In this document: one piece after another, positions 41,612 to 51,135 of the stretch | Numbering within the stretch: position 1 is the first letter of the stretch | How the letters are laid out: each line of letters opens with the position of its first letter | Origin: Bin55 sp009840545 | GTDB lineage: Bacteria; Pseudomonadota; Gammaproteobacteria; Pseudomonadales; Azotimanducaceae | DNA length: 64,000 nt | NCBI GenBank assembly: GCA_965208815.1 | Contig: OZ242357.1 | Span: 1,178,001-1,242,000 of the forward strand | Direction of reading: 5' to 3' | Program-made: the position numbers and the translations under genes | Notes under the pieces: model-generated | The model's database searches: none | What the model saw: only the letters and a program-made list of their open reading frames with translations | Told to the model about the DNA's origin: nothing

Positions 41612-44600
41612 GTGGACGAAACTAAAGTGGCGGAGGCGATTGAGTCCTTCAAACAAGCACTTCCTGATTTTGAGTCGTTTGAACAGCCCGGAGAGACGCT
41701 TGACGGAGAAGAACTCGCCTATAAACGAGAGCTATCAGAAGCGTTCCAGGAATTGGGTAGAGAGCTTCTCTCGGGTAATGGGGATCAATTTGTAGAAGGA
41801 TTCCATTCGCTTCTCACGACAAAGCTAGATTCGATCGGTATCTCTCAAAATCTTGTTAGCCATTGGGATAGAACGGCCTTGTATGACGTTCTCAAACCCG
41901 ATCAATCGGACTCTCGTAAAACATTCACAGGTTTGGTTATCGAACTCCTTAGTTCGGCCGAGGACGAGCGTGTTTGGTCGTCAATCGATACATTCGTTTC
42001 TTGGATCACCGATAGGGGGCTTAAACCTAGCCAGACGAAGATCTGGCCGACGCTTATTCTGTTCTTGTGGCGTCCAGACCGCTATATCTTCATCAAGCCG
42101 CAATTCTTTGATGCAATTCTTGAGCACTTGGGCATTGCAAAGCTTGGCTTTGGCACTCAGCTTACTAGTGGAATGTATAAACGGGTATTGAAAGAGATGG
42201 AACGGCTTCTCGGTCATTTGTCGGTGCTCCGGGCGAGAGACTATATCGACCTTCAATCGTTTCTATGGAAAGTGAACTCTCGTGAACCAATAACTCAACA
42301 GGATGTAAACACTTGGGTAGTTCGAGTTTCTAAAGACCAATTGTCAGACAATGAGCTGTTAGCCATAACCATAAACTGGGATGGAGAACAACAGCTTAGC
42401 GACTTCTATCGCAAATGTGCAGAGGAGAAACTGCAGCATGGAGATGTCTTGCTCTTTATTGAAAAAGGATCGTCCAATCGAATCATTGGGGAAGGACAAT
42501 TAGAAAGTCTTCAGCAAGAAGGACCATCTCTAAGTCTTGAAGTCTCAGCCTTCGTTGAAAGAGATATCGAAGTAGACGCAACGACAAACAATCAACTTAT
42601 CGTCCCGGGAATAGTTAAGGACTTCGGAGAGCGAGCAGTCGGGGCGACATGGCTTTGCCGGGAATACCTAGATAGGGTGCGTCCGACCTTTCTTCTTGCG
42701 TGGAACCCCAATATTCAGGCTGAGAATAGTGCGACAGACGAAGAGGGAAGGCTACGCTACAAAATTGGCGAAAGAACAAATTGGAGCTGCGTTAGCAAGC
42801 AGGTAAAGCCAGGAGATCCTGTCTATGTTGCGAGAGTGGGGTCAAAGCAACCTAAAGGTGTTGTCGCGAAAGCAAGAGTTTGCTCTGAGAGCTATCGTCG
42901 GCAGCATTGGGATCCATCAAAGGCTGACAAGTCTGAGGACTGTGTAAGAATTCAGTTTGAGAGCATTCGCGATGGATTGTCCGATGCTTTTTTGCCATTG
43001 CAGGAGCTAGAAAGTAGCTATCCTGACCAGCGGTGGTCTCCTCAATCTTCTGGAATACGGATCAAATCCCAATACAGTGCTTCACTACATGCAGATTGGA
43101 ATCAACGAAATGGCGACAAACTTCTGCTCAAGGTCTTCAATGAGTGGCAACGCCTTCCGCACTCAGACTATTACGACTGGATTCCAAGGTATCGCGAAAT
43201 GGTCGATTTTGTTCACCTCTATCGAACAAATGAGCGGGAAGTAGATGATGAGCTTATTTCGCGTATCTGGCTCGAAAGAGACAACGGGATTGCGAATGCT
43301 GGCCGGGGAACAATTTCGGAGCGTGCCTTTGTAGACAACCTAAAAGTCTTTACTAGCCTTACTAATGAAATCTTGAATTCTCCTACAGAGAAGTGCTTCG
43401 AAAAAGCAGAAGAGCAGCTCAGGGCAGTTAGGAATGACACCGGAAGTGGGCTCGGTAAAACACCTCGGCTATTACTTCGAAGGGCTTTCGCCGCGATCGA
43501 ACCCCGGAGCTTTTTCACCATCGCTACTGACCATGATCTAAACATGCTCGGGGCAAACATACGAGAGAAATTAGGAGATGTGGTTTTTGAAGATGGTCAG
43601 GATAGTTGGATTGAGAAGAACGCAAAATTACGTAGGTACTTTTTAGCACAAGGTATTCCCGATGACGATCTTGCAACCTTCAATACGTTTGCTGATTACT
43701 TATACAAGAAACTAAAAAAGGAGGTAATTCCACCGCCGAGAGTGCAGTCAACATCGAAAAATGTGATTCTCTATGGACCTCCAGGTACCGGAAAGACCTA
43801 TGCTCTAGCGGAGAAGTACATTCCCCGATATACCACTGCGGCAAAGTCGTTGTCCCGCGCAGAATGGCAAGCATCCGTACTAAATCAAATGAAGTGGCGC
43901 GAAGTCATCGCTGCAGCTCTTGACCAGTTAGCTAATCGGCCCATCGAAATCAATCAGCTTCTCGATCACGAGTATGTACAACTGAAGGCTAGACTTCAAG
44001 GTCATACGGATTTCTCTAACTCTTTCGTCCGCTGGTACTTGCGTAAACATTCGTCACCAGACTGTGAAAAGGTCCGACATTCTGATAGGCAAGAACCAGC
44101 TTGGTTTTGGCAGGAGAATGATGGAAAGTGGAATCTTGCACCTGAGTGGAAAGAATCCAACGACGACGTGATGGCTTACGTCCACAAGCTTGAACAGCCT
44201 TTAGACGAACAGGCAACGACGATTGAACGCTATGAATTTGTGACGTTCCATCAATCCTATAGCTATGAAGAATTTGTCGAAGGCATCCGACCGACTCTTG
44301 ACACGGACAGCGATGAATTAGGAGATGTTGCCTACGTCCTCAAGAAAGGAGTGTTTAGACGAACTTGCGAAAGGGCAAGATCCGACACTTCCGGAAACCG
44401 ATATGCACTCTTTATCGACGAGATCAATCGAGGCAACATTTCCAAGATTTTTGGAGAACTCATCACACTTATCGAAGAAGACAAGAGAGAGGGAGCTGTA
44501 AACGAGTTATCAGTGGTTCTCCCGTATTCGGGAGACAGCTTCTCAGTACCTGGCAATCTCGATATCTATGGCACGATGAATACAGCAGATCGTTCACTTT

Positions 44601-45085
44601 CTCACATCGATACTGCACTTCGAAGGCGGTTTGCATTTCAGGAATTAATGCCAGATCCCGATCTTCTTGGAACTGTAGAGTTGAATGGCTCGGAAATCAA
44701 TCTTGTATTAATGCTCAAAACTATTAACGAACGCATCGAAGCTCTTTTCGACCGAGAACACATGATTGGTCATGCATACTTTCTAAGGGGCAAAGGCGAA
44801 TCAATCGAAGGAAGCGAGTTGCCAAGCATCTTTAAGAACAAGATCATCCCATTGTTGACGGAGTACTTTTTCGACGATTGGAAGAAAGTGAGAGAAGTGT
44901 TGGCGGACGATAGGTTTGAGGGTCATCGAGGTTTGCAATTTGTGACCGAGGATGCTGTTTTAGATGAGATTCTCGCTTCTAATTCAGGATTGAACAACAG
45001 GCACGTATACAGACTAAACGAGTCCGCATTGGAGAAGGCGGATTCTTATAGAAAGATCTACTCAAAGCTAGAAATTGGCGACTAA
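41612..45085 (+). CDS. mcrB: McrB-type AAA+ GTPase/translocase subunit with EVE-like domain
   Basis: 1157 residues, much longer than E. coli McrB. GTG start with ggggag six bases upstream. N-terminal ~340 residues of helical character precede an EVE/PUA-like specificity domain (about 360-490: FLLAWNPN, WSCVSKQVKPGDPVYVARVG, SYRRQHWDPS). The AAA+ motor follows: Walker A GPPGTGKTYALAE near 720, Walker B YALFIDEINRGNISK near 932 and MNTADRSLSHIDTALRRRF near 988. Partners with McrC two bases downstream to cut foreign, probably modified, DNA. The EVE domain suggests recognition of a modified base; which base is not known. Confidence 0.92.
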   Translation: MDETKVAEAIESFKQALPDFESFEQPGETLDGEELAYKRELSEAFQELGRELLSGNGDQFVEGFHSLLTTKLDSIGISQNLVSHWDRTALYDVLKPDQSDSRKTFTGLVIELLSSAEDERVWSSIDTFVSWITDRGLKPSQTKIWPTLILFLWRPDRYIFIKPQFFDAILEHLGIAKLGFGTQLTSGMYKRVLKEMERLLGHLSVLRARDYIDLQSFLWKVNSREPITQQDVNTWVVRVSKDQLSDNELLAITINWDGEQQLSDFYRKCAEEKLQHGDVLLFIEKGSSNRIIGEGQLESLQQEGPSLSLEVSAFVERDIEVDATTNNQLIVPGIVKDFGERAVGATWLCREYLDRVRPTFLLAWNPNIQAENSATDEEGRLRYKIGERTNWSCVSKQVKPGDPVYVARVGSKQPKGVVAKARVCSESYRRQHWDPSKADKSEDCVRIQFESIRDGLSDAFLPLQELESSYPDQRWSPQSSGIRIKSQYSASLHADWNQRNGDKLLLKVFNEWQRLPHSDYYDWIPRYREMVDFVHLYRTNEREVDDELISRIWLERDNGIANAGRGTISERAFVDNLKVFTSLTNEILNSPTEKCFEKAEEQLRAVRNDTGSGLGKTPRLLLRRAFAAIEPRSFFTIATDHDLNMLGANIREKLGDVVFEDGQDSWIEKNAKLRRYFLAQGIPDDDLATFNTFADYLYKKLKKEVIPPPRVQSTSKNVILYGPPGTGKTYALAEKYIPRYTTAAKSLSRAEWQASVLNQMKWREVIAAALDQLANRPIEINQLLDHEYVQLKARLQGHTDFSNSFVRWYLRKHSSPDCEKVRHSDRQEPAWFWQENDGKWNLAPEWKESNDDVMAYVHKLEQPLDEQATTIERYEFVTFHQSYSYEEFVEGIRPTLDTDSDELGDVAYVLKKGVFRRTCERARSDTSGNRYALFIDEINRGNISKIFGELITLIEEDKREGAVNELSVVLPYSGDSFSVPGNLDIYGTMNTADRSLSHIDTALRRRFAFQELMPDPDLLGTVELNGSEINLVLMLKTINERIEALFDREHMIGHAYFLRGKGESIEGSELPSIFKNKIIPLLTEYFFDDWKKVREVLADDRFEGHRGLQFVTEDAVLDEILASNSGLNNRHVYRLNESALEKADSYRKIYSKLEIGD

Positions 45086-45087
45086 CC

Positions 45088-46404
45088 TTGACGCTTTGGC
45101 TATCCGAACACGGGAAGATATTTAAGAATCACCGTAGCCAGTCTCTGGAGAATGGCGACCTCCAACTTGCTAGTAGGGACTTTGAATCACTTCTCGTATT
45201 GCTTGAGGACAGTCAATATACAGCCCTCAATCCGATCCTAAAGTACTCGCGCAAACGAGGTCTAGACGTACTCACCGTGCAACAGTACGTAGGCGTCATC
45301 CATACCGAAACTGGATGTCAAATCGAAATCCTTCCCAAAATCTCGAAACAAACAAACCCTGACCTCGCTCGCGAAACATTGGTCAAAATGCTAGTAGAGC
45401 TTCGAGACTCTCCGTTTAGACAAGGTGTGTTGTCCTATTTGGATGCGCACAAAATGCCTTTGTTCGAATTGCTGATGCATCAGTTTCTTGAACACGTAGG
45501 CGACATAGTCAGAAGAGGCATAGCTCGAACGTATGTAGAACAACAAGATAATCTGATATTTCTCAGGGGGAAACTACAGCTAATCGAGCACATAAAGAGG
45601 AATAGTGCAGATAGGAGCCGGGTGTTTTGCGAATTCGACGAATTTGAGATTGACAGACCCATCAATCGTTTGATCAAGGGAGCCCTCGAGGTAGTAGCGA
45701 GGAGTTCGCGGGATGCAACAAATCTACAACTTTGTAGGGAATTCCTCTTTTGGTTTGACCGAGTACTTGCCACTCGCGATGCAGCAAGAGATTTCCGCTT
45801 GGTACGTCATGATCGGCTCGTCCAGCACTATCAACCAGCAATGCCTACCTGTCGACTGATCCTTCAGGGTCTAAACCCCCTAACTAAGCAAGGAGCGAAC
45901 CGGACGCTTTCCATGCTATTCCCCATGAGCCGAGTCTTTGAAGACTATGTCGCAGCCAAGCTTCGTATAAAGTTGCGGGGTTGGAAGATCAGAACTCAAG
46001 TGAGTCGCCATTCATTGGTGCAGGAACACTCTGGATCTCGCGTTTTTCGACTACAACCTGACTTGGAGTTTTCAAAAGGACCGTATCGGTTGATTGGGGA
46101 TACGAAGTGGAAATTGATTGATCAGAACAATCGTATGAACAACTACAACATCTCTCAGGCAGACGTATATCAGCTATTTGCCTACGCGAAAAAGTATTTG
46201 CCGGACCAGCCGATCAAACAGGTGGTTCTTATATACCCTCGAACCGATAGCTTTACTAGTGCACTCGAACCCTTCTGGTTTGAGGATAAAAACGAAGCTT
46301 TATATGTGCTTCCTTTCGATCTTGAAACCGGTGAATTGCTATTGAAAGACGACCTTAATCTATTTGATTTAGATAGCCAAGAACACTCTCTAGCTGCCGC
46401 ATGA
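45088..46404 (+). CDS. mcrC: McrC-type restriction endonuclease subunit
   Basis: 438 residues. TTG start two bases after the McrB stop, so translation is coupled. N-terminal domain with YVGVIHTETGCQIEILPKIS is the region that contacts the McrB ring. C-terminal PD-(D/E)xK nuclease: FRLQPDLEF near 323, LIGDTKWKLID near 336, and QADVYQLFAYAKKYLP. All catalytic elements are present, so the system looks intact. It is convergent with the PhyH gene. Confidence 0.92.
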   Translation: MTLWLSEHGKIFKNHRSQSLENGDLQLASRDFESLLVLLEDSQYTALNPILKYSRKRGLDVLTVQQYVGVIHTETGCQIEILPKISKQTNPDLARETLVKMLVELRDSPFRQGVLSYLDAHKMPLFELLMHQFLEHVGDIVRRGIARTYVEQQDNLIFLRGKLQLIEHIKRNSADRSRVFCEFDEFEIDRPINRLIKGALEVVARSSRDATNLQLCREFLFWFDRVLATRDAARDFRLVRHDRLVQHYQPAMPTCRLILQGLNPLTKQGANRTLSMLFPMSRVFEDYVAAKLRIKLRGWKIRTQVSRHSLVQEHSGSRVFRLQPDLEFSKGPYRLIGDTKWKLIDQNNRMNNYNISQADVYQLFAYAKKYLPDQPIKQVVLIYPRTDSFTSALEPFWFEDKNEALYVLPFDLETGELLLKDDLNLFDLDSQEHSLAAA

Positions 46405-46453
46405 ACTCAAACAGCGAGCTGTTAGATTGTTGAGATAGCACTCCGCAGTACAT

Positions 46454-47368
46454 CTATTTAGGTTTCATTTCACCGAGTGCGTATTGGCCACGGGTCACTC
46501 TCGACACGCCTTCGTAGCCTCCATAGCCCTGCCAAGGTACGAAGCCGAGAAGCTCCATCAAACGATCGGGAGCATCTTCAAGCACTTCTGGCCGTACGCC
46601 AAATGGGGAATTGTCCTGTTGTCGAAATTGAGGAGCACAAAAGTTCGTCGTCAATCCAATTCGAGGTGTTGCGGTAGCGTTCACCCCGGTGGAGTGCCAT
46701 GTTCTTCCTTCAAAGATGCAGACAGTTCCTGCTTCACCTTCAGCCGAGACCCAGTTAGCGTGAACATCGTGCTCGTTGTCCGGTTCGCGACCGCTCAAGT
46801 GACTACCCGGAACTACAAGTGTTGCCCCGTTTACGGTAGTAAAGTCGTCAATCATCCACATTGCGTTACAAACTACCGCTGGTGAGATGCTCTTGTTTTG
46901 CTTCAAGGCGTCTCCGTGTATGTTATGACCTCGGTTGCCTTCTCGAGTGATTGAACCCGGTTTCACCGTTGTTTCTCTATGCTCGTTGGTCGGGGGAGGC
47001 ATCCAAAATTGATCAGTATGGAAATTGGTTGTGCCTCCGGGATGAGCAAAGTGTGCGTGATAGGAGGACAATAGATATGACTTGCCGAGTACATGCTTCA
47101 CGATGGAGTGAAGTCCTTCGTAAAGGATTGGATCAAGAAAGACCTTCCCCTTATTGATCAGGAAGCGTACAAGTTGCTTACCATCCGGTAGCTTTAGGCT
47201 GAATCCTTGTTGTTCTTCTGCGGCTAACTGCTCCAACAATCTGTGGCGAATCGCTGAGAGTTGATTTTTGCTCAATGCATCTTTTAGCAGACAGTAGCCG
47301 AAAGCGTCCATGTCGTCTTTGGCATGGTCGATGTCGGTTGTGGGTGCAGGCAGTCGGTTTTCAATCAT
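46454..47368 (-). CDS. phytanoyl-CoA dioxygenase (PhyH) family oxygenase
   Basis: 304 residues. Fe(II)/2-oxoglutarate oxygenase fold: HxD in TNFHTDQFWMPP near 116, distal His in GRTWHSTGVNATA near 226 and the 2-oxoglutarate-binding Arg in TPRIGLTTNF near 238. WMIDDFTTVNGATLVVPGSH is a conserved family block. Likely hydroxylates a lipid or secondary metabolite; the substrate cannot be told. Monocistronic, divergent from the DUF1428 gene at 47541. Confidence 0.9.
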   Translation of the reverse strand: MIENRLPAPTTDIDHAKDDMDAFGYCLLKDALSKNQLSAIRHRLLEQLAAEEQQGFSLKLPDGKQLVRFLINKGKVFLDPILYEGLHSIVKHVLGKSYLLSSYHAHFAHPGGTTNFHTDQFWMPPPTNEHRETTVKPGSITREGNRGHNIHGDALKQNKSISPAVVCNAMWMIDDFTTVNGATLVVPGSHLSGREPDNEHDVHANWVSAEGEAGTVCIFEGRTWHSTGVNATATPRIGLTTNFCAPQFRQQDNSPFGVRPEVLEDAPDRLMELLGFVPWQGYGGYEGVSRVTRGQYALGEMKPK

Positions 47369-47540
47369 GCATTGGAATTATAAGAGGCGGACCGTCATGC
47401 CTCAGCACTGAAGCGAGAATGGAGAGCAAAACCCGTCTCAGTCACACATTTGGCCTCGCCACTGGCCATGCGAGGCTTGAATTGGCGTACATTTCCGCAT
47501 GTTAAGCTATGCTCCATTTCATTGAATTAGGATTAGATTG

Positions 47541-47912
47541 ATGCCCTACATTGACGGTTTCGTAATGGCAGTGCCAAAGGAAAACAAGCAAGAGTTTGTC
47601 GAGTACGCCCGGCTCATGGACTCGCTAATTATGGATTTCGGCGCTCTCAGAGTGATGGAATGTTGGGAAGACGAAGTAAATCCAGGCGAGAAGACTGACT
47701 TTCAACGGGCCGTAAGTGTTGAAGAAGACGAGGCAATTGTGTTTTCTTGGGTTGAGTGGCCCGACAAAGAGACGAGGCAGAAGGGACACGAACAAATGCA
47801 GGAACTGATGAAGTCTGGTGATGAAAGATTTAAACAGGATAAGACCCCGGCTCCATTCGACGGCTCAAGGATGATATTTGGTGGCTTTACGCCTGCGTTG
47901 AGCCTCCCGTGA
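47541..47912 (+). CDS. DUF1428 family protein, paralogue 1
   Basis: 123 residues from ATG 47541 (a TTG directly before it is less likely). DUF1428 signature: YIDGFVMAVPKENKQEFVEY, FGALRVMECWEDEV, FSWVEWPDKETRQKGHEQM and FDGSRMIFGGFTP. Dimeric ferredoxin-like fold of unknown function. Close paralogue at 49474-49842, about 1.6 kb downstream in the same orientation. Confidence 0.9.
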   Translation: MPYIDGFVMAVPKENKQEFVEYARLMDSLIMDFGALRVMECWEDEVNPGEKTDFQRAVSVEEDEAIVFSWVEWPDKETRQKGHEQMQELMKSGDERFKQDKTPAPFDGSRMIFGGFTPALSLP

Positions 47913-48512
47913 AGCCCGCTTGCAAGCGCTCAAGGTTTCAATACGAACACAAGTACAAAACCTCTCTGGCATCGTATGGGTTAGACTCCGCTGCACAGTA
48001 ACAACCGATGTGCCAGGAAGTTCAAGTGAGACCCAGCGAACACGCTGCTTGAACAGACCAGATCATACTGCAAATCCAGCACCCAGAATTGCCATCGATT
48101 GCAAGCAGAATCGCTTTCAACAGAGGCTCAGGGCTATAGCTTCATTGTTACTTCCAATCAACATGAAAGGCAGATGAAAATCTACGAATGTCTTCTCCGG
48201 ACAGATTGAATGAAACCAATCTCGCTACTACTTTGCCACAAGATTTTGCGTTCAGAATAGGGCTATGAACGTCCATTCAAAGATCACGCAATTTGGCGAT
48301 GCGCTTGCGTACTTATATCAATGGAAAAAGTGGTTGGGTATCTTCGGATTCTGGAAGAGAGTCGGAATTCCTGCGGTCAAACAGAAAAATGATCCGTTGA
48401 CTATTATCTTTGATCAAAATGAACTGGTGGCCAAGAGAGCTTGTGGCAATGGTACGTACCGTACTGAATTTTTGCTCTTCGTCCAAGGCTCAGTATTGGG
48501 TCCCTTTACGCC
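47913..48512. other. region of weak coding signal between DUF1428 and a conserved hypothetical gene
   Basis: 600 bases. A 100-codon frame at 48265-48567 (MNVHSKITQFGDALAYLYQW followed by KKWLGIFGFWKRVGIPAVKQ) has an ATG but no recognisable domain, and overlaps the start of the next gene. It could be a real small gene or the damaged 5' end of it. Confidence 0.3.
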
Positions 48513-49247
48513 TTGGTCCAATCGTATGTATTCGGCTACGAGGTACGTTCCTTGCTCCTCCCAGTAAACGACCTTTACGCGGGGCATTGGGCTAAAAGTC
48601 GGCTGGATTCCTTCCACAGCTACAACGTGGCCTCCCTCGTCCCGAGAGGATTCGAGCGGTATGCGCGGATTCTTCACCCGGCTTGGAAGTCTGGGGGCCT
48701 GCACCGATTTCCGTTGACGTGGGCTGATGTCGCAGCTCGCAGCGGACGCCGCTGTCACGCTTTGATGCAGTGGCCAAGGATTGCCGGTTCGATGATTTCT
48801 GGAATTGATATCGAGCCTCCCGACGAAGGTACACTGCCATGGCCGGTATCAGGGCCTCTACGCGCGATCTTGTCCGCTTACACCGACTGGGAACCCTGCT
48901 GGTTTGGGGTGTGGGATGGGTACGGCTACCGGGTCTACCCGGAGTACATGCCCAAGACCAAGTCGATCCAGTTCCAAACCCGGGGAGGACGTGAGTGGGA
49001 TCTATACCGTGGTCCTTTGAGCATGCTCGGTACTCCTTTCCTCCATCTTACGTACGAAACCGCGGGCCTGGTCTGGAGCAATGACCGTTGTTGGTGGATG
49101 ACGACGGACATAGACCTGCATAGCAGCTACATCGGCGGCACGAGAAACTTGATAGAAGACATTCTGACGGCGACCGAGTTGGAAGCTTGGCCGTCAAGTC
49201 CAGATGACAACATTACCTTCGACTCCGACACGCTAAATTCCGATTAA
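48513..49247 (+). CDS. conserved hypothetical protein (acidic, Trp-rich)
   Basis: Up to 244 residues with an uncertain start. The conserved part begins near VASLVPRGFERYARILHPAW and continues with FPLTWADVAARSGRRCHALM, CWFGVWDGYGYRVYP, a block with RCWWMTTDIDLHSSYIGG and NITFDSDTLNSD. I recognise this layout from bacterial proteins annotated only as hypothetical (often actinobacterial or cyanobacterial), which use the same WaevA, WdGyG, WWxxDraW and tdiDlxStyvGG pattern. Function unknown. GC content is higher than neighbours, compatible with transfer. Confidence 0.62.
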   Translation: MVQSYVFGYEVRSLLLPVNDLYAGHWAKSRLDSFHSYNVASLVPRGFERYARILHPAWKSGGLHRFPLTWADVAARSGRRCHALMQWPRIAGSMISGIDIEPPDEGTLPWPVSGPLRAILSAYTDWEPCWFGVWDGYGYRVYPEYMPKTKSIQFQTRGGREWDLYRGPLSMLGTPFLHLTYETAGLVWSNDRCWWMTTDIDLHSSYIGGTRNLIEDILTATELEAWPSSPDDNITFDSDTLNSD

Positions 49248-49473
49248 TTTCTTAACGTTTCAGTATCTTGCTAGCGGAAATTCCGCCAATGTGTGTGGTG
49301 GTGAATCAGCTAACTACACTCCGCGTGTATTCCCCCGCAAGACCTGGTGCGCAGTTAGTGTCAGCCAAGTACAACCCAAGCCTTCATTGAATGCATTCAT
49401 AAAGCCGTTGGAATCCACTTGAGTGACCTACGCTTTTGTTTAAGCTTGAGACTCCGATTTTCAGGATATGAAG

Positions 49474-49842
49474 ATGAACTACATTGATGGTTTTGTTCTT
49501 GCAGTACCGAAGGGGAACAAGCAGAAATTCATAGAGCACGCACAATTCATGGATTCAATCTTCATGGACTACGGAGCTCTTCGCGTGATGGAGTGTTGGG
49601 AAGATGATGTCGAAACAGGTGTCAATACCGATTTTCGACGAGCAGTTGATGCAGAGGACGCAGAAGCCATTGTCTTCTCTTGGATCGAATGGCCGAGCAA
49701 GGAAGCTAGAGAAGAAGCATATCGACTGATGGAAGATCTCATGAAGACAGACGCCAGATTCGACTCGACAAAATTTCCGGTTCCATTCGACGGCTCACGG
49801 ATGATTTATGGCGGCTTTGCTCCTGTGTTCAATCTTCCGTGA
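49474..49842 (+). CDS. DUF1428 family protein, paralogue 2
   Basis: 122 residues from ATG 49474 (AGGA eight bases upstream). YIDGFVLAVPKGNKQKFIEH, YGALRVMECWEDDV, VFSWIEWPSKEAREEAY and FDGSRMIYGGFAP align to the paralogue at 47541. The two differ enough to be an old duplication. Function unknown. Confidence 0.9.
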   Translation: MNYIDGFVLAVPKGNKQKFIEHAQFMDSIFMDYGALRVMECWEDDVETGVNTDFRRAVDAEDAEAIVFSWIEWPSKEAREEAYRLMEDLMKTDARFDSTKFPVPFDGSRMIYGGFAPVFNLP

Positions 49843-49948
49843 CCAAAGAGAAGAACCTTAGACCGAATAATTCAATTGGCATTATCTGCAAGGGCGATGG
49901 AGATCCTCGGTTTGAGGTAACCGAAGAGTTTCCCAGAATCAGGTTTGC

Positions 49949-50427
49949 TCATTCTTGAGTGGACTCAGGATCACCCGTCTCTACAAAATTCTTGAGTCGA
50001 ACAAGCTGCTCGAAAAGCACTTGTTCGACAGCGGTCGCCCAATCCTCAAGATTTCGACCAATTACTTGATAGTTGGCAGTTAGATCTACTCCAATCCGAC
50101 TTTTCTCGAATTGCAAAGTAAGAGTTCCGTATGCTCCCAGTATTTGCAGGGGACCAAGCGCGCCACTCATAGTAAAATCTCGGCTCGTTTTGCCAATATT
50201 ACAGTGGAGTGGATCACTCCATCGTTAGAGCCCCAGGACTCAAGAAAATATCCTCCGGGTCGAAGATCAAGGCTCAAATTATTTGCATCCAGACTGAACG
50301 AATGACTCGGATCCCACCATTGATGAATCTCAGCCAAAGCGTCGTAAACACGGTCTCTCGTGGCACGGATGGAGACGTCCGATTCAGTTATGAAACCATT
50401 AGAGTCATTCTCTAATACTGTTCCCAT
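49949..50427 (-). pseudogene. SRPBCC (AHSA1-like) domain gene split by a frameshift
   Basis: The first half, from about MGTVLENDSNGFITESDVSI, reads ATRDRVYDALAEIHQWWDPS, then LDLRPGGYFLESWGSNDG and ends AEILL-stop. The second frame begins with an ATGA overlap, MSGALGPLQILGAYGTLTLQ, and ends TAVEQVLFEQLVRLKNFVET. Together they form one continuous START/SRPBCC hydrophobic-pocket domain of about 150 residues. A single-base change within cta-tga-gtg restores it. Alternatively the two pieces are translationally coupled. A longer N-terminal extension to 50520 is possible. Ligand unknown. Confidence 0.65.
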
Positions 50428-50667
50428 GTTTGCACCAAGTTGATCGTACTTGCCCCATTTTGTTGAAACTAGGCCATCTAATAAAGCGCGGGACAACCAG
50501 AAAACAGTATCCAATACCATTCTTCAGGATGCCAGAATTGAAGAATAGAGACCAGAGAGACCTCTCACCGAGGTTGCTCAATTTTCTCTTGACAATGTAA
50601 AATGCTCTTGTTAGTGGCAATTCTCCACAATCGTCTTGTCTAACCAAGAAATCTAGAGGAAGACAAT

Positions 50668-50985
50668 ATGAAATCAATGCTTCAAGTGTCCAAGATCGTA
50701 TATTGGGTGTTCGTTGCCGCCACGGGAGTTTGGATACTTCGATTTTGTTTCTTCACTTTTGATACGAGTACTAAGAGTTTCTATGGCTTGGCTGCGTTTG
50801 GCATATTCTGCGGTCTGATTTACCTGCTGGCGAGAGTTCTTGAAAGACTAAGCGGAATGGTCGGAGAATTCGACCAGAAGCAAATGCTTGAAGGATTCGC
50901 GGATGCTGCGTTGAGGATATCCGAACGAGCACGTGCTGCTGCTCAGAAAGAGGACGACAAAGAAAAGGAATCCAAATCAGACTAG
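50668..50985 (+). CDS. small two-helix membrane protein
   Basis: 105 residues. ATG 50668 with gaggaag seven bases upstream. Two membrane segments (IVYWVFVAATGVWILRFCFF and FYGLAAFGIFCGLIYLLARV), then a charged cytoplasmic helix (LRISERARAAAQKEDDKEKE). No family recognised. No obvious operon partner. Confidence 0.65.
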   Translation: MKSMLQVSKIVYWVFVAATGVWILRFCFFTFDTSTKSFYGLAAFGIFCGLIYLLARVLERLSGMVGEFDQKQMLEGFADAALRISERARAAAQKEDDKEKESKSD

Positions 50986-51135
50986 CGAACAAACCGAACA
51001 TGTGATCAATGGTCTATCTCGGACAAGATACTTGCAACCGATTAGAATTCTCTGGAGACCTTGAGAACCGGTAGTCGAGACCTGACACGACCCTTAGCCC
51101 GCAATTTCGATCTCGAACTAAACAACAAGCACTTG

